This document shows positions 9,647 through 20,885 of a stretch of 64,000 bases of DNA, piece by piece. The notes beneath the pieces are model-generated. The model searched no databases and had not been told where the DNA came from. It was given only the letters and a program-made list of their open reading frames with translations. Source of the DNA: Woodsholea maritima DSM 17123 (lineage in GTDB: Bacteria; Pseudomonadota; Alphaproteobacteria; Caulobacterales; Maricaulaceae); the NCBI RefSeq assembly GCF_000382325.1, contig NZ_KB908059.1, positions 307,674 through 371,673 on the forward strand. The letters run 5' to 3'. Each line of letters starts with the position of its first letter. Position 1 is the stretch's first letter. The position numbers and the translations under genes are program-made.

Positions 9647-11806
9647 TTAATGCGCTCCGGTACCAGCGACGAACCACAAGGTGAGCCCGAGCACCCCGAT
9701 CAACATCACAAAGGCGTAGTGATAGAGATACCCGCTCTGCAGACGTGCGAGACGACGCGCACTGGCCAGTACAGTGGCCGCGACGCCATTGGGCCCGAAG
9801 CCATCAATGATGCGCTGATCACCGACTTTCCATAACAGATCCCCGAGGCCTCGAACTGAGCGCACGAAGAGGAAGTCGTAAATCTCGTCCACATACCATT
9901 TATTGGACAAGAAGGCGTGCAGAGGACCGCTTTTCTCGGCAATTCTCGCAGGCAAACCTTCTTTGATGACGTAGAAATAGATCGCCAACACGAAGCCGAA
10001 CAAGGTCGCGCCAAACGGCATCCACAACACCCAAACCGGGGGATGGTGACCATGATGATCGCCCTCATGAGCCTCTGCACTGTGCTCATCCCCATGAACG
10101 CCGCCATGAGTGTCTGTGACAGCGCCATGATCATCGCCATGGCTGGCCTCAGCCTGAGCCACTTCACCATGGGTATCGCCCGCCCCATCATGGCTTTCAC
10201 CCTGGGATTGCGCACCTACGCCCTGTGCCGTTTCATAAGCGGCTTTGTATTCAGGGTAATTGCCCTCGGCATATGGCCCGGCAGGCAGGCTATCGCCCCA
10301 GAAATCAAAGGCATGCTTGCCGACAAAGTGATCTTTGAAGACCGCACCGGCAAAGACCGCACCGACCGCCAGAACCAAGAGCGGGAACAGCAAAATCGGC
10401 GTTTCATGAGCATGATCGAGCGTATGCTTGTCGCCGCGATACTTGCCGTGGAAGGTGAAGAACACCAAACGCCAAGAATAGAAGGACGTCAAACCCGCCG
10501 CGATGACCCCAATCCAGAAGGCCATCATGCCAAACGGCAAGCCCTCTTGGCCCATCATGAAGGCTTCTTCGATGATCATATCTTTGGAATAGAAACCGGC
10601 GAAACCCAAGCCCAGCATCGGAATGCCAACCCCTGTCAGAGCCAAAGTTCCGATCAGCATCATCACCCAGGTCACAGGGACCATGCGGAAAATGCCGCCC
10701 ATATTGCGCATATCCTGTTCGTGATGGAGGGCATGAATGACCGAGCCCGCCCCTAGGAATAACAACGCTTTAAAGAAGGCGTGCGTGAAGAGGTGGAACA
10801 TGGAAGCTGAATACAGCCCCAAGCCCGCGGCAAAGAACATATAGCCAAGCTGTGAACAGGTTGAATAGGCAATCACGCGCTTGATATCGTTCTGCGCCAA
10901 ACCGACGGTGGCGGCAAACAAGGCGGTGAACGCCCCGATAAAGGTAATGAAGGCCGACGTGTTGGGTGCCAGCTCGAAAACAGGATGCATCCGGCACACC
11001 AGGAATACACCGGCGGTCACCATGGTTGCAGCGTGGATCAAGGCCGAAACCGGCGTTGGGCCTTCCATCGCGTCTGGCAGCCAGACATGAAGGAAAAACT
11101 GTGCCGATTTACCCATTGCCCCAATGAACAAAAGGAAGGCGATCAATTCCAAGGCGTTGAAATTCATGCCAAAGAAGGTGAGGATCGTATCCTGATGCGC
11201 GGGAATGGCGGCAAAAATCTCATCAAAGCGAATGGTGCCAAAGATGGTGAAGATCGCCATCACACCGAGTGCCAAACCGAAATCACCAACCCTGTTGGTC
11301 ACGAAGGCTTTGATCGCGGCATTATTGGCGGAGGGTTTTTTATACCAGAAGCCAATGAGAAGGTAGGACGCAAGACCCACACCTTCCCAGCCGAAGAACA
11401 TTTGTAGCAGATTGTCCGCCGTCACCAAGGACAGCATGGCAAAGGTGAAAAGCGAGAGATAGGAGAAGAAACGCGCACGATGCGGATCTTCAGCCATATA
11501 GCCCCAAGAATAAATGTGCACGAGCGCCGAGACGCTGGTGATCACCACAAGCATCACTGAGGACAGGGTATCCAGCTTGATCGCCCAGGAAAACTCAAAC
11601 GCGCCCACCGCCATCCAGCGCGCCAGCTCAATCGTGCGTTCATTGCCGCCCAAGGCGACATCAAAGAACATTACGATGGACAACAGCGCCGAGAGCACAA
11701 CCAGGCCGGTGGTGATGGATTGCGCCACCCGATCACCGATCTGCTTTTGGAAAACCCCTGCGATAATGGCCGCAAGTAAGGGGCCGAAGACAATGACATA
11801 TGCCAT
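9647..11806 (-). CDS. nuoL: NADH-quinone oxidoreductase subunit L with His-rich loop
   Basis: Largest antiporter-like subunit of complex I, with the lateral helix HL at the C-terminus. 719 residues, above the usual 610-650. The antiporter signature [20 protein letters not shown] is intact near residue 230. The extra length is a loop at about residues 534-588 that is very rich in His, Asp, Glu and Gly (repeated GDDHG, GDEH, DHHGHH), followed by a return to membrane sequence at [11 protein letters not shown]. The loop would face the aqueous side between the last antiporter helices and helix HL. Confidence 0.95.
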   Translation of the reverse strand: MAYVIVFGPLLAAIIAGVFQKQIGDRVAQSITTGLVVLSALLSIVMFFDVALGGNERTIELARWMAVGAFEFSWAIKLDTLSSVMLVVITSVSALVHIYSWGYMAEDPHRARFFSYLSLFTFAMLSLVTADNLLQMFFGWEGVGLASYLLIGFWYKKPSANNAAIKAFVTNRVGDFGLALGVMAIFTIFGTIRFDEIFAAIPAHQDTILTFFGMNFNALELIAFLLFIGAMGKSAQFFLHVWLPDAMEGPTPVSALIHAATMVTAGVFLVCRMHPVFELAPNTSAFITFIGAFTALFAATVGLAQNDIKRVIAYSTCSQLGYMFFAAGLGLYSASMFHLFTHAFFKALLFLGAGSVIHALHHEQDMRNMGGIFRMVPVTWVMMLIGTLALTGVGIPMLGLGFAGFYSKDMIIEEAFMMGQEGLPFGMMAFWIGVIAAGLTSFYSWRLVFFTFHGKYRGDKHTLDHAHETPILLFPLLVLAVGAVFAGAVFKDHFVGKHAFDFWGDSLPAGPYAEGNYPEYKAAYETAQGVGAQSQGESHDGAGDTHGEVAQAEASHGDDHGAVTDTHGGVHGDEHSAEAHEGDHHGHHPPVWVLWMPFGATLFGFVLAIYFYVIKEGLPARIAEKSGPLHAFLSNKWYVDEIYDFLFVRSVRGLGDLLWKVGDQRIIDGFGPNGVAATVLASARRLARLQSGYLYHYAFVMLIGVLGLTLWFVAGTGAH

Positions 11807-11814
11807 AATGGTAA

Positions 11815-12126
11815 TCAGCCCTTCATCATATTGACGTCTTCAACCGCGATATCGCCGCGGTTACGGAAGAAGACCACGAGAATAGCCAGACCCACGGCCG
11901 CTTCCGCAGCCGCCACGGTCAGAATGAACATGGCAAAGACCTGACCCGACAAATCGCCCAGATGGGCAGAGAAGGCCACCATATTGATATTGACCGCGAG
12001 CAAAATCAGCTCCACCGACATCAACAAAATGATGACATTCTTTCGGTTCACGAAAATGCCGAACACGCCGGTGGTGAATAAAATCGCCCCAAGCGTCAAA
12101 TAATGTCCCAGCCCGATCTCTAACAT
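11815..12126 (-). CDS. nuoK: NADH-quinone oxidoreductase subunit K
   Basis: Small complex I membrane subunit (103 residues, three helices), homologue of ND4L. Two buried Glu residues expected in helices 2 and 3 are visible in [11 protein letters not shown] and [11 protein letters not shown]. It shares a base with the nuoJ stop and lies 8 bases before nuoL. Confidence 0.95.
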   Translation of the reverse strand: MLEIGLGHYLTLGAILFTTGVFGIFVNRKNVIILLMSVELILLAVNINMVAFSAHLGDLSGQVFAMFILTVAAAEAAVGLAILVVFFRNRGDIAVEDVNMMKG

Positions 12127-12734
12127 TAGCCGATCCCTTCGCCGGATTTAAGAGTTACCACTTCAATCGCCTCATCCCGGGTCCGGTTGACCTGCGCGTG
12201 AATATTCTGGCGCTTGACGCCTTCACGATGGCGCAGGGTCAAGACGATCGCGCCGATCATCGCCACCAACAGCACAAGGCCCGCAGTGATGAAGAAGAAG
12301 GCGTAATCGGTATAGATCACCGCACCCAGGGCCGCGATATTGCTGACCCCTTCAGGCGTCGGCGATGCCAGCGTAGCCCCGGTATAGCGATGATCTGCCC
12401 AGCTCCATCCCACCAGGGTCAATTCCCCGATCAAGATGAGGCCGATCAGACCGCCGAGCGGCAGATAATCCAAAAAACCTTGCTTGAGCGCCACGAAGTT
12501 CACATCGAGCATCATGACCACAAACAAGAACAACACTGCGACAGCGCCCACATAGACAATGACCAAGATCATCGCCAGGAATTCCGCGCCCAAGAGCACG
12601 AACAATCCCGCCGCCGAGAAGAAGGTCAGGATCAAGAAGAGCACGGCGTGCACAGGGTTACGCGCGGACACCACCATGAGAGCGGAAATCGCGGCAATAC
12701 CTGCGAGAATGTAAAAGGCTGCACTTTGCAGCAT
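12126..12734 (-). CDS. nuoJ: NADH-quinone oxidoreductase subunit J
   Basis: Complex I membrane subunit (ND6 homologue), about 202 residues and five helices; the typical FLFVVMML and [13 protein letters not shown] region is present. I prefer the ATG at 12734 ([10 protein letters not shown]), which has GGGGG 6 bases upstream; an ATG at 12746 and a TTG at 12764 are also in frame. It is separated from nuoI by about 140 bases, the largest gap in the nuo operon, containing an inverted repeat. Confidence 0.93.
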   Translation of the reverse strand: MLQSAAFYILAGIAAISALMVVSARNPVHAVLFLILTFFSAAGLFVLLGAEFLAMILVIVYVGAVAVLFLFVVMMLDVNFVALKQGFLDYLPLGGLIGLILIGELTLVGWSWADHRYTGATLASPTPEGVSNIAALGAVIYTDYAFFFITAGLVLLVAMIGAIVLTLRHREGVKRQNIHAQVNRTRDEAIEVVTLKSGEGIG

Positions 12735-12778
12735 GAGCGCCCCCATTGGGTCGAACAGTCGCAAGACTTATATCAAGG

Positions 12779-12798
12779 GGTTCAAAGGATTTTGAACC
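12779..12798. repeat. Inverted repeat between nuoI and nuoJ
   Basis: Perfect 8-base arms GGTTCAAA / TTTGAACC around a 4-base loop, in the only sizeable gap of the nuo operon. It could be an RNA hairpin for processing or stabilising the nuo transcript, or an operator for an internal promoter. There is no T-run, so it is unlikely to be a terminator. Confidence 0.5.
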
Positions 12799-12874
12799 GG
12801 TGGGTGATGCCCCCTCACCTTCATGCGAAGAATCAAGGACACCAGGTCAGTGTGCGTTCGCGAGGGGTTTACCC

Positions 12875-13372
12875 CTAACGATAGCGTGCGTCGAGTTCCA
12901 GATTACGAGCAATTTCACGTTCCCAACGATCGCCGTTTTCTAGCAGGCGCGCCTTGTCGTAATACAGCTCTTCACGGGTTTCGGTCGCAAATTCGAAATT
13001 CGGGCCTTCCACGATCGCATCCACGGGGCAGGCTTCCTGACAGAAGCCGCAATAGATGCATTTGACCATGTCAATGTCATAGCGCGTGGTGCGGCGCGAT
13101 CCATCCTCGCGCGGCTCGGCCTCAATCGTGATGGCCTGGGCCGGGCAAACCGCTTCACACAGCTTACACGCGATGCAGCGCTCCTCGCCATTGGCGTAGC
13201 GGCGCAGCGCATGTTGACCGCGAAAGCGGGGACTGAGCGGACCCTTTTCAAAGGGATAGTTGATGGTGGGCTTTTTGCGGAAATAATACCGCATAGCCAG
13301 CGCAAACGCCCCCCAGAAATCCATCAGGGCCGCGGCGCGCAAGGTTTGAGCAATTCGGCTCATCGTATTCAT
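12875..13372 (-). CDS. nuoI: NADH-quinone oxidoreductase subunit I
   Basis: Peripheral-arm subunit of complex I (165 residues) carrying clusters N6a and N6b. Two complete 4Fe-4S motifs are visible: [12 protein letters not shown] (Cys66, 69, 72, 76) and [12 protein letters not shown] (Cys105, 108, 111, 115). An in-frame ATG at 13363 is an alternative start. It lies between nuoH and nuoJ as usual. Confidence 0.96.
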   Translation of the reverse strand: MNTMSRIAQTLRAAALMDFWGAFALAMRYYFRKKPTINYPFEKGPLSPRFRGQHALRRYANGEERCIACKLCEAVCPAQAITIEAEPREDGSRRTTRYDIDMVKCIYCGFCQEACPVDAIVEGPNFEFATETREELYYDKARLLENGDRWEREIARNLELDARYR

Positions 13373-13404
13373 CCTACCTTTTAACGTTCAGGCACTTAAG
13401 GGGG

Positions 13405-14475
13405 TTAACCCGCATTAGCGTAGACAACGATACCGCCCATGATGGCCACGGCGGCCAAAGAGGTCGGCAAGAAAATTTTCCAGCCCAGACGCATCAGCTG
13501 GTCATAGCGATAGCGCGGGACCAGGGCCTTCACCATGGCGAACATGAAGAAGAAGAACACCACTTTGGCGGCAAACCAGAAGAAGTGCCATGCGCTGGCC
13601 AAGGCCACAGGCCAGTTTTCTGCGCCCAGATCAATCGGGGCATTCCAACCGCCCATGAACAACAAGGTCATGAGGGCACACATCAAAACGATGTTGAGAT
13701 ACTCCCCGATCATGAAGAGGAGGTAAGGCGTAGAGCTGTATTCCACCTGATAACCGGCCACCAGCTCTGATTCCGCTTCGGGAAGGTCAAAGGGCGGACG
13801 GTTCGTTTCCGCCAGCGCCGAGATGAAAAACACCACAAACATCGGAATGGTCACGAGGAAGGCTGGCCAGGGCAGCAGATCAAAAGAGAAGACGTGCCAA
13901 TTCCAGAACCCGCCGGCCTGAGCCTCTACCACATCGGTCAAATTCATCGAGCCGACCATCAACAAGACGGTGACGATGACAAAGCCGATAGAGACTTCGT
14001 AAGAGACCATCTGCGCGGCCGAGCGCATCGCGCCCAAAAACGGATATTTCGAGTTCGAGGCCCAACCGCCAATGATGATGCCATACACCCCAAGCGATGA
14101 AATCGCGAAGATGTAGAGAATGCCGACATTGATGTCTGAAATGACCCAGCCCGGCGCAACCGGAATAACCGCCCAGCCCACGAAGGCGAGCGCGAGGGTC
14201 AAGAGAGGGGCAAACAGGAAGAGGAAGCGATCAGCCCCCGCCGGGACCACGATTTCCTTGAAGACGAATTTCAAAAAGTCCGCAAACGATTGCAGAAGAC
14301 CAAAGGCCCCCACGGTGTTGGGACCTTTACGCATCTGAACCGCGGCCCAGACCTTACGATCAAACAGAAGCAAATACGCCAGCGACAGCAAAAGGACGAT
14401 CATAAACGCCAGGATCTGACCGAGCGCTAGGAGTGTCCCGATGACAGGGCCGTTATTTTGGACAAATTCATACAT
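13405..14475 (-). CDS. nuoH: NADH-quinone oxidoreductase subunit H
   Basis: Complex I membrane subunit (356 residues, eight helices) that forms much of the quinone chamber. The signatures [14 protein letters not shown] and [20 protein letters not shown] are present. It begins 6 bases after nuoG. Confidence 0.96.
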   Translation of the reverse strand: MYEFVQNNGPVIGTLLALGQILAFMIVLLLSLAYLLLFDRKVWAAVQMRKGPNTVGAFGLLQSFADFLKFVFKEIVVPAGADRFLFLFAPLLTLALAFVGWAVIPVAPGWVISDINVGILYIFAISSLGVYGIIIGGWASNSKYPFLGAMRSAAQMVSYEVSIGFVIVTVLLMVGSMNLTDVVEAQAGGFWNWHVFSFDLLPWPAFLVTIPMFVVFFISALAETNRPPFDLPEAESELVAGYQVEYSSTPYLLFMIGEYLNIVLMCALMTLLFMGGWNAPIDLGAENWPVALASAWHFFWFAAKVVFFFFMFAMVKALVPRYRYDQLMRLGWKIFLPTSLAAVAIMGGIVVYANAG

Positions 14476-14481
14476 CCTGTC

Positions 14482-16596
14482 TTACTCCGCCGCTTGAACG
14501 TGAGGCTTCAAGATCGCAGCAACCTCGCTAGAGCATTGCGCCATCGTCTTGGACGCCCGGGCAATCGGGTTGGTGAGGTAGAAGTCTGACACCGACAGGG
14601 CAATCGGGGCATCCAGCACATCGCCATCCGCGCCCAGCTCTGCCGGATCGAAGTCCGCCGCACCCTCTGCGCCCGGCGCGTGATCAATCTGACCAAAGAC
14701 CGTATGGGCCTCAATCAGCTTGGCACGCAGCGCATTCAAATCATCATAGGGCAAGGTCCGACCCAGACGCGCCGACAGCGCGCGGAAAATCGCCCAATCT
14801 TCCTTGGCTTCGCCCTTAGGGAAGACTGCGCGTTCAGCCAGCTGCGCGCGCCCTTCGGTATTGATATAAATGCCGTTTTTCTCGGTATAGGCCGCAGAGG
14901 GCAGAACCAGATCCGCCGCATGCGCGCCTTGATCCCCATGCGAACCCACATAGATCGTAAAGACATCGCCCAGATGCGTGGTATCAAACTCATCCGCGCC
15001 CAAAAGCACAACCGTATCAAGCTCGCCCTGACCCGCTGCCGCCAAAATGCCTGGGGTATCCAAACCCTCAGCGCCAGGAATAAAGCCAAGATCAAGCCCG
15101 GCTACGCGAGAGGCCGCAGTGTGCAGAATGTTGAAGCCATTCCAGCCCTCACCCACCGCACCGACGGCTTTGGCAAGCTTACCGGCCAGGCGCAGGATCT
15201 GCGCGCCATCTTCGCGCGCCAAAGCGGCCTGACCCACGATAATCATCGGCTTCTTGGCATCTTTGAGTGTTTTGATGAAGCCTGAACGCTTGCGCGGCAG
15301 GCCTTCTAGATCGCTGGCATGAATGCCAAGATGCTCATAGCCATAGGTGAGATCAACCGCTTCGCCAATCAGCGCGACTTGCAGATTATTATGCAGCCAG
15401 GCTTGGCGAATACGCTGATTGATGACCGGCGCTTCGGTACGTGGATTAGCCCCGATGATGATCAAGGCATCGGCCTCATCAATTCCGGCAATCGTGGAGT
15501 TGAAGAGATAGCCTTGGCGCGGACCACCGCCCAGTTTCGAGCCATCTTGACGGCAATCGAGCGATTTCACGCCGAGCGAGTCAAAGAGGTCTTTCGCCGC
15601 TTTCAAGCCTTCAGCATCGTTTAGATCGCCGGCAATCACGCCAATCTTCGACGGATCACCGCCCAGACGGTCTGCTGCCAGGCCCAAAGCCTCATCCCAG
15701 CTCGCTGGAGCCAGCTTGCCTTCGCGGCGGATATAAGGCCGGTCCAGGCGTTGACGGCCTAAACCATCCCAAATGAAGCGCGTCTTATCGGAAATCCACT
15801 CTTGGTTCACACCTTCGTGGATGCGCGGCATGATGCGCAGAACCGCCCCGCCCCGGCTATCAACACGAATATTCGACCCGGCCGCATCCATCACATCGAT
15901 GGTTTCGGTCTTGGTCAGCTCCCATGGGCGCGCATTAAAGGCGTAAGGCTTAGAGGTCAGCGCACCTACTGGGCATAGATCAATGACATTGCCTGACAGC
16001 TCAGAGGTCAAAGTCTGTTCCAGATAGGTGGTGATTTCCATGTCTTCACCGCGCCCGGCCGCGCCCAATTCGGACACACCGGCAATCTCGGTGGCAAAGC
16101 GCACACAGCGCGTACACTGGATACAGCGGGTCATTTCGGTCTTGACCAAGGGGCCCATATATTTGTCTTCAACCGCGCGCTTATTCTCAGCAAAACGCGA
16201 GCCCGTACGGCCATAGGCCAGCGACTGGTCTTGCAGATCGCATTCCCCGCCCTGGTCACAGATCGGACAATCGAGCGGGTGGTTGATAAGGAGGAACTCC
16301 ATCACCCCTTCGCGGGCCTTTTTGACCATGGGTGAGAGCGTATTCATCACCGGGGGCTCACCATTCGGCCCGCCGCGCATATCGCGCACCAAGAAGGCGC
16401 AAGACGCGACCGGTTTGGGTGCCCCGACCAGCTCAACCAGGCACATGCGGCAGTTACCGGCCACCGACAGGCGCTCATGATAGCAAAAGCGCGGAATTTC
16501 CTTGCCCACTTCTTCAGCGGCCTGCAACAGCGTGTAATGGTCAGGAATGCTGACCTCATGACCGTCAATGACAATCGTGCGGAGATTATCGCTCAT
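14482..16596 (-). CDS. nuoG: NADH-quinone oxidoreductase subunit G
   Basis: Large iron-sulfur subunit of the complex I peripheral arm (704 residues). The N-terminal 2Fe-2S ferredoxin region has CYHERLSVAGNCRMC, followed by HPLDCPICDQGGECDLQD (His-ligated cluster N5 region) and CIQCTRCVRFATEIAG (N4 region). The rest is a molybdopterin-oxidoreductase-like domain without metal cofactor, typical of mitochondrial-type NuoG. Lies 12 bases after nuoF. Confidence 0.96.
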   Translation of the reverse strand: MSDNLRTIVIDGHEVSIPDHYTLLQAAEEVGKEIPRFCYHERLSVAGNCRMCLVELVGAPKPVASCAFLVRDMRGGPNGEPPVMNTLSPMVKKAREGVMEFLLINHPLDCPICDQGGECDLQDQSLAYGRTGSRFAENKRAVEDKYMGPLVKTEMTRCIQCTRCVRFATEIAGVSELGAAGRGEDMEITTYLEQTLTSELSGNVIDLCPVGALTSKPYAFNARPWELTKTETIDVMDAAGSNIRVDSRGGAVLRIMPRIHEGVNQEWISDKTRFIWDGLGRQRLDRPYIRREGKLAPASWDEALGLAADRLGGDPSKIGVIAGDLNDAEGLKAAKDLFDSLGVKSLDCRQDGSKLGGGPRQGYLFNSTIAGIDEADALIIIGANPRTEAPVINQRIRQAWLHNNLQVALIGEAVDLTYGYEHLGIHASDLEGLPRKRSGFIKTLKDAKKPMIIVGQAALAREDGAQILRLAGKLAKAVGAVGEGWNGFNILHTAASRVAGLDLGFIPGAEGLDTPGILAAAGQGELDTVVLLGADEFDTTHLGDVFTIYVGSHGDQGAHAADLVLPSAAYTEKNGIYINTEGRAQLAERAVFPKGEAKEDWAIFRALSARLGRTLPYDDLNALRAKLIEAHTVFGQIDHAPGAEGAADFDPAELGADGDVLDAPIALSVSDFYLTNPIARASKTMAQCSSEVAAILKPHVQAAE

Positions 16597-16608
16597 GATC
16601 TCGCTCTC

Positions 16609-17916
16609 CTACTCGGCTGCCGCTGAAACAAAGACCGGCTTACCGGCGCGGTAATTGGCAATTCGCTCTTCAATCTCATGGCGGAAATGGCGGATAAGAC
16701 CCTGCACCGGCCAGGCCGCCGCATCGCCAAGCGCACAAATCGTATGGCCTTCAACCTGGCCCGCCACGTCCAACAGATCATCAATCTCGCTGGTATCGGC
16801 TTCGCCGCGCGCCATACGCTCAAGCACACGCCACATCCAACCCGTACCCTCACGGCACGGCGTACACTGGCCACAGCTTTCATGCTTATAGAAATAGGAA
16901 ATGCGCGCGATGGCTTTGACGACATCGGTGGATTTATCCATCACGATGACCGCAGCCGTGCCCAGACCAGAGCGATGCTCGCGCAGCGCATCAAAGTCCA
17001 TCAGGACATCGTCGCAAATCTCTTTGGGCAGCAGCGGCACCGAAGATCCGCCCGGAATAACCGCTTTAAGGTTATCCCACCCCCCGCGAACACCACCGCA
17101 ATGGGTTTCGATGAGGGTTTTCAACGGGATCGACATCACTTCTTCGACATTACACGGCGCATTCACATGGCCTGAAATCGAGAAGACTTTGGTGCCGGTA
17201 TTATTCGGGCGACCAAAGCTGGCAAACCAATCAGCCCCGCGGCGCAAAATGGTCGGCGCAACGGCAATCGATTCCACATTATTCACCGTGGTTGGGCAGC
17301 CATAGAGGCCCGCCCCCGCCGGGAAAGGCGGCTTCATGCGCGGCTGGCCTTTTTTGCCTTCCAGGCTTTCTAACAAGGCGGTTTCTTCACCACAAATATA
17401 GGCCCCGGCCCCGTGGTGAATATAAACGTCGAAATCCCAGCCATGGATATTATCCGGACCGATCAGCTTGGCCTCATAGGCTTGCTTGACGGCCGCTTCC
17501 ATGCGCTCGCGCTCAAGAACGTATTCCCCGCGCAAATAGATATAGCACTTATGGGCCTGCATCGCGAAAGAGGCGATCAAGCAGCCCTCAATCAAATGCT
17601 GCGGGTCATGGCGCATGATCTCGCGGTCTTTACAGGTCCCAGGCTCAGACTCGTCCGCATTGACCACCAGATAATGGGGGCGATTGCCCACTTCGCGCGG
17701 CATGAAGGACCATTTCAACCCAGTGGGGAAGCCCGCACCGCCGCGACCGCGAAGGCCAGAGGCCTTCATCTGGTCAATGATCCAGCCGCGACCCATTTCC
17801 AGGATCTCTTTGGTGCCATTCCAGCTGCCGCGTTCTTTAGCGCCCTCTAAAGTCCAATCATGATGGCCATAGAGATTGGTAAAGATGCGGTCTTTATCTT
17901 GGAGAAGCTGCGTCAT
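16609..17916 (-). CDS. nuoF: NADH-quinone oxidoreductase subunit F
   Basis: NADH- and FMN-binding subunit of complex I (435 residues from the ATG at 17916). The nucleotide-binding stretch [15 protein letters not shown] lies near residue 55 and the 4Fe-4S cluster N3 motif [12 protein letters not shown] near 348. The ATG is 3 bases past the nuoE stop. Confidence 0.96.
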   Translation of the reverse strand: MTQLLQDKDRIFTNLYGHHDWTLEGAKERGSWNGTKEILEMGRGWIIDQMKASGLRGRGGAGFPTGLKWSFMPREVGNRPHYLVVNADESEPGTCKDREIMRHDPQHLIEGCLIASFAMQAHKCYIYLRGEYVLERERMEAAVKQAYEAKLIGPDNIHGWDFDVYIHHGAGAYICGEETALLESLEGKKGQPRMKPPFPAGAGLYGCPTTVNNVESIAVAPTILRRGADWFASFGRPNNTGTKVFSISGHVNAPCNVEEVMSIPLKTLIETHCGGVRGGWDNLKAVIPGGSSVPLLPKEICDDVLMDFDALREHRSGLGTAAVIVMDKSTDVVKAIARISYFYKHESCGQCTPCREGTGWMWRVLERMARGEADTSEIDDLLDVAGQVEGHTICALGDAAAWPVQGLIRHFRHEIEERIANYRAGKPVFVSAAAE

Positions 17917-17919
17917 CAA

Positions 17920-18603
17920 TTAGCCCTCCGCCTTGGCCGGTTCGCTATTGGGAAGCGTGATCGGCTTCGCGCGTGAACCATCATAAAGGCTTGGATCTTT
18001 TAAGGTCTCAACAGTGCTCTGGGTCGGCTCAGAGGCATGGCGGCCTGAAATCGGGCCCTGCTTAATCTCTTTACCGGCTTGAAGGTCATCCAGGATTTTC
18101 TCCAAACCTTCTGCCGTAAGGTCTTCATAGTAGTAATCACCGGCTTTATTGGCGATTTGAACCATGGGTGCGTTCGCACAAGCCCCAAGACATTCAACCT
18201 CTTCCCAGGAGAACTTACCGTCCGCTGAGAGGTTTTCACGCCCCTTCTTGCCAATGCGCTTTTCACACACAGCTTTAAGATCGTCCGCACCGCGCAGCCA
18301 GCACGGCGTCGTGCCGCAGACCTGGATCAAATGCTCACCGACCGGGGTCAGGTTGAACATGGTGTAGAAGGTCGCGACTTCATAAACGCGGATATAGGGC
18401 ATGCCCAGGCGCTCACCGATCAAACGGATCGCCGGCTCGCTGACCCAGCCTTCCTGCTTTTGCGCCAGCCATAACAGCGGAATAACCGCAGAGGCCGCAC
18501 GATCTTCGGGGTATTTCTTCAGCCAGAATTGAACCTTTTCCTCGCTCTCAGCGGAAAAAGCAAAGCTTTGGGGTTGTTCGGCGGCTAGACGGCGAACACT
18601 CAT
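17920..18603 (-). CDS. nuoE: NADH-quinone oxidoreductase subunit E
   Basis: Thioredoxin-fold 2Fe-2S subunit (cluster N1a), 227 residues. Cluster ligands are seen in [10 protein letters not shown] and [12 protein letters not shown]. The C-terminal 60 residues ([15 protein letters not shown] onward) are an extension found in alphaproteobacterial and mitochondrial-type NuoE. Overlaps nuoD by 4 bases (ATGA). Confidence 0.95.
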   Translation of the reverse strand: MSVRRLAAEQPQSFAFSAESEEKVQFWLKKYPEDRAASAVIPLLWLAQKQEGWVSEPAIRLIGERLGMPYIRVYEVATFYTMFNLTPVGEHLIQVCGTTPCWLRGADDLKAVCEKRIGKKGRENLSADGKFSWEEVECLGACANAPMVQIANKAGDYYYEDLTAEGLEKILDDLQAGKEIKQGPISGRHASEPTQSTVETLKDPSLYDGSRAKPITLPNSEPAKAEG

Positions 18604-19790
18604 CGGTCAATCTCCCCGAACACGATATCCAGCGAGCCCAAAATGGCAGACACGTCTGCCAACATGTGGCCGCGATTGAGGTAATCCATGGCCTGAAGGT
18701 GGGCAAAGCCCGGCGCACGGATTTTCACGCGATGGGGTTTATTGGTGCCATTGCCAACCAGATAGACGCCAAATTCACCCTTTGGCGCTTCGACGCAGGC
18801 ATAGACCTCACCCTCAGGCACGTGAACACCCTCGGTATAGAGTTTAAAGTGCTGGATCAGCGCTTCCATGGAGCGCTTCATCTCAGCGCGGCGCGGCGGC
18901 GCGAACTTGGTGTTCGTCGGCAGAACCTCGCCCTGATTTTCTGGCAGAGACAGCCACGCACAGCACTGCTTCATGATTTTCGCAGACTCGCGCATCTCTT
19001 CCATGCGGCACAGATAGCGGTCATAGCAGTCGCCGTTTTTGCCAAGCGGAATGCTAAATTCCAACTCATCATACACTTCATAGGGCTGCGAACGGCGCAA
19101 ATCCCATGGCATGTTAGACCCGCGCACCAAAACGCCGGAGAAGCCCCAGGCCAGCGCGTCTTCCTTGGTGACCACACCAATATCGACATTACGCTGTTTG
19201 AAGATCCGGTTATTGGTCAACAGGGTCTCAAGATCATCCAAAGTCTGAGGAAACTCATCACACCAGTTTGAAATATCATCAATAAGCGCCTGCGGCAGAT
19301 CCTGGTGAACCCCGCCTGGACGGAAATAATGGGCATGCATGCGCGAGCCTGAGGCGCGCTCATAAAACACCATCAATTTCTCGCGCTCTTCAAAACCCCA
19401 TAGCGGCGGGGTCAATGCGCCCACATCCATGGCCTGAGTCGTGACATTGAGCATATGCGACAGGATACGGCCAATTTCGCTGTAAAGAACGCGGATATAA
19501 GAGGCGCGCTTGGGCACGGGAATGCCCGCCAGCTTCTCAATCGCCAGACAGAAGGCATGCTCCTGGTTCATCGGCGCACAATAATCCAGGCGGTCAAAAT
19601 AGCCCACGCCCTGAAGATAAGTTTTGTGCTCGAGAAGCTTTTCCGTCCCGCGGTGCAACAGCCCGATATGGGGGTCGACGCGCTCAACCACTTCGCCATC
19701 CAGCTCCAGCACCAGACGCAGAACGCCGTGCGCGGCCGGGTGCTGAGGCCCGAAATTGATCGTGAAATTACGGATATCGGTTTCAGCCAT
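18600..19790 (-). CDS. nuoD: NADH-quinone oxidoreductase subunit D
   Basis: 49-kDa subunit of complex I (396 residues) lining the quinone site. The motif [17 protein letters not shown] is at residues 9-25 and the C-terminus ends DIVFGEIDR as usual. I choose the ATG at 19790 (MAETDIRNF), just after the stop of the GFA gene; the start at 19838 would add 16 Arg-rich residues overlapping that gene. Confidence 0.96.
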   Translation of the reverse strand: MAETDIRNFTINFGPQHPAAHGVLRLVLELDGEVVERVDPHIGLLHRGTEKLLEHKTYLQGVGYFDRLDYCAPMNQEHAFCLAIEKLAGIPVPKRASYIRVLYSEIGRILSHMLNVTTQAMDVGALTPPLWGFEEREKLMVFYERASGSRMHAHYFRPGGVHQDLPQALIDDISNWCDEFPQTLDDLETLLTNNRIFKQRNVDIGVVTKEDALAWGFSGVLVRGSNMPWDLRRSQPYEVYDELEFSIPLGKNGDCYDRYLCRMEEMRESAKIMKQCCAWLSLPENQGEVLPTNTKFAPPRRAEMKRSMEALIQHFKLYTEGVHVPEGEVYACVEAPKGEFGVYLVGNGTNKPHRVKIRAPGFAHLQAMDYLNRGHMLADVSAILGSLDIVFGEIDR

Positions 19791-19794
19791 GGCG

Positions 19795-20223
19795 CTACTC
19801 CCCCTGGCTCGCGCTGAACGCCGCAACCACTTCAGCACCCGTCATGGTCTTGGTGGCATTGGCGAAAGCATAATAGTCAGGCTTCTCATCGACGAAGACC
19901 TGTAAGGTAAAATCGGCCCTTGATGACAAAGGCACCGCCCCGGCGGACACGATGGTCATGGCCTTATCTTTGGTGCGCCAAAAAAGGCTCGACCCGCAAG
20001 ACTTGCAAAAGACGCGCTCACCCCACTCAGAAGAACTGAAAACGCCCAACGCGCCATCCTTGGTAAAGCTTGGGGTCTCGCACGCTACGCCCATGAAGGG
20101 GCCAGCGGCCCAGCTGCGGCACATCGAACAATGACAGGCATCGACATGCTCGTCCTTCAAGACCACCTCAAAGGCGGTCTCGCCGCACAAGCACTGCCCT
20201 TGAACCTTCAACGCATCACTCAT
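19795..20223 (-). CDS. GFA family (glutathione-dependent formaldehyde-activating-like) zinc protein
   Basis: 142-residue protein with the zinc-binding pattern of the GFA/CENP-V fold: [10 protein letters not shown] near residue 11, CHCSMCRSW near residue 31 and [11 protein letters not shown] near residue 73. GFA members are annotated as formaldehyde-glutathione adduct formation enzymes, but most, like this one, have no proven substrate. It sits between nuoC and nuoD, overlapping nuoC by 4 bases and ending 4 bases before the nuoD ATG, so it is expressed as part of the complex I operon. Confidence 0.85.
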   Translation of the reverse strand: MSDALKVQGQCLCGETAFEVVLKDEHVDACHCSMCRSWAAGPFMGVACETPSFTKDGALGVFSSSEWGERVFCKSCGSSLFWRTKDKAMTIVSAGAVPLSSRADFTLQVFVDEKPDYYAFANATKTMTGAEVVAAFSASQGE

Positions 20224-20858
20224 GAGGCAGATCCTTCGGCCTTCTCATCGCCCGGCAACACATATTTTGCGCCTTCCCAGGGTGAGAGGAAATCAAAGTC
20301 GCGGAATTCCTGAACCAACTCAACCGGCTCATAAACCACACGTTTTTGCTCATCATCATAGCGCACTTCAACATAGCCCGAGAGCGGGAAGTCTTTGCGC
20401 AGTGGATAGCCGTGGAAGCCATAATCGGTCAGGATACGGCGCAGATCTGGATGACCCTCGAAGAGGATGCCATACATGTCAAACGCCTCACGCTCCAACC
20501 AATTGGCGGTGGGATAAACATCCACGGCGCTCTCAACTGCACTCGCCTCATCCGTGGTCGTCGAGACCCGCACGCGATGGTTCAGATGCATGGAGAGGAA
20601 GTGATAGACCACCTCAAACCGCTCAGAGCGCGCAGGATAATCCGCCCCGCAAATATCAAGAAGCGTTGTAAAGCGACACGCCGGATCATCACGCAGGAAG
20701 CGTAACACCTTCACCACGCGATCGCGGTGAATGCGCACGGTCAATTCCCCATGCTCAACCGACCATTCGCGCACATCCGCCTCAAGGGCTGAGGCAATGT
20801 GGGCACCTAATTCATTCAGCGCTTCGCTTTGGCTCACAATACGTCTCGCTTCGTTCAC
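20220..20858 (-). CDS. nuoC: NADH-quinone oxidoreductase subunit C
   Basis: 30-kDa subunit of complex I (212 residues). The family signature [20 protein letters not shown] is at about residues 121-140, followed by [15 protein letters not shown]. Not fused to NuoD, unlike E. coli. It lies 27 bases after nuoB. Confidence 0.95.
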   Translation of the reverse strand: MNEARRIVSQSEALNELGAHIASALEADVREWSVEHGELTVRIHRDRVVKVLRFLRDDPACRFTTLLDICGADYPARSERFEVVYHFLSMHLNHRVRVSTTTDEASAVESAVDVYPTANWLEREAFDMYGILFEGHPDLRRILTDYGFHGYPLRKDFPLSGYVEVRYDDEQKRVVYEPVELVQEFRDFDFLSPWEGAKYVLPGDEKAEGSAS

Positions 20859-20885
20859 ATCAATCCGAATAAGGGCTCAAACGGC

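Noticed and set aside
9917..10756. 279-codon frame on the plus strand
   Set aside because: Antisense to nuoL; low-complexity composition and no recognisable family.
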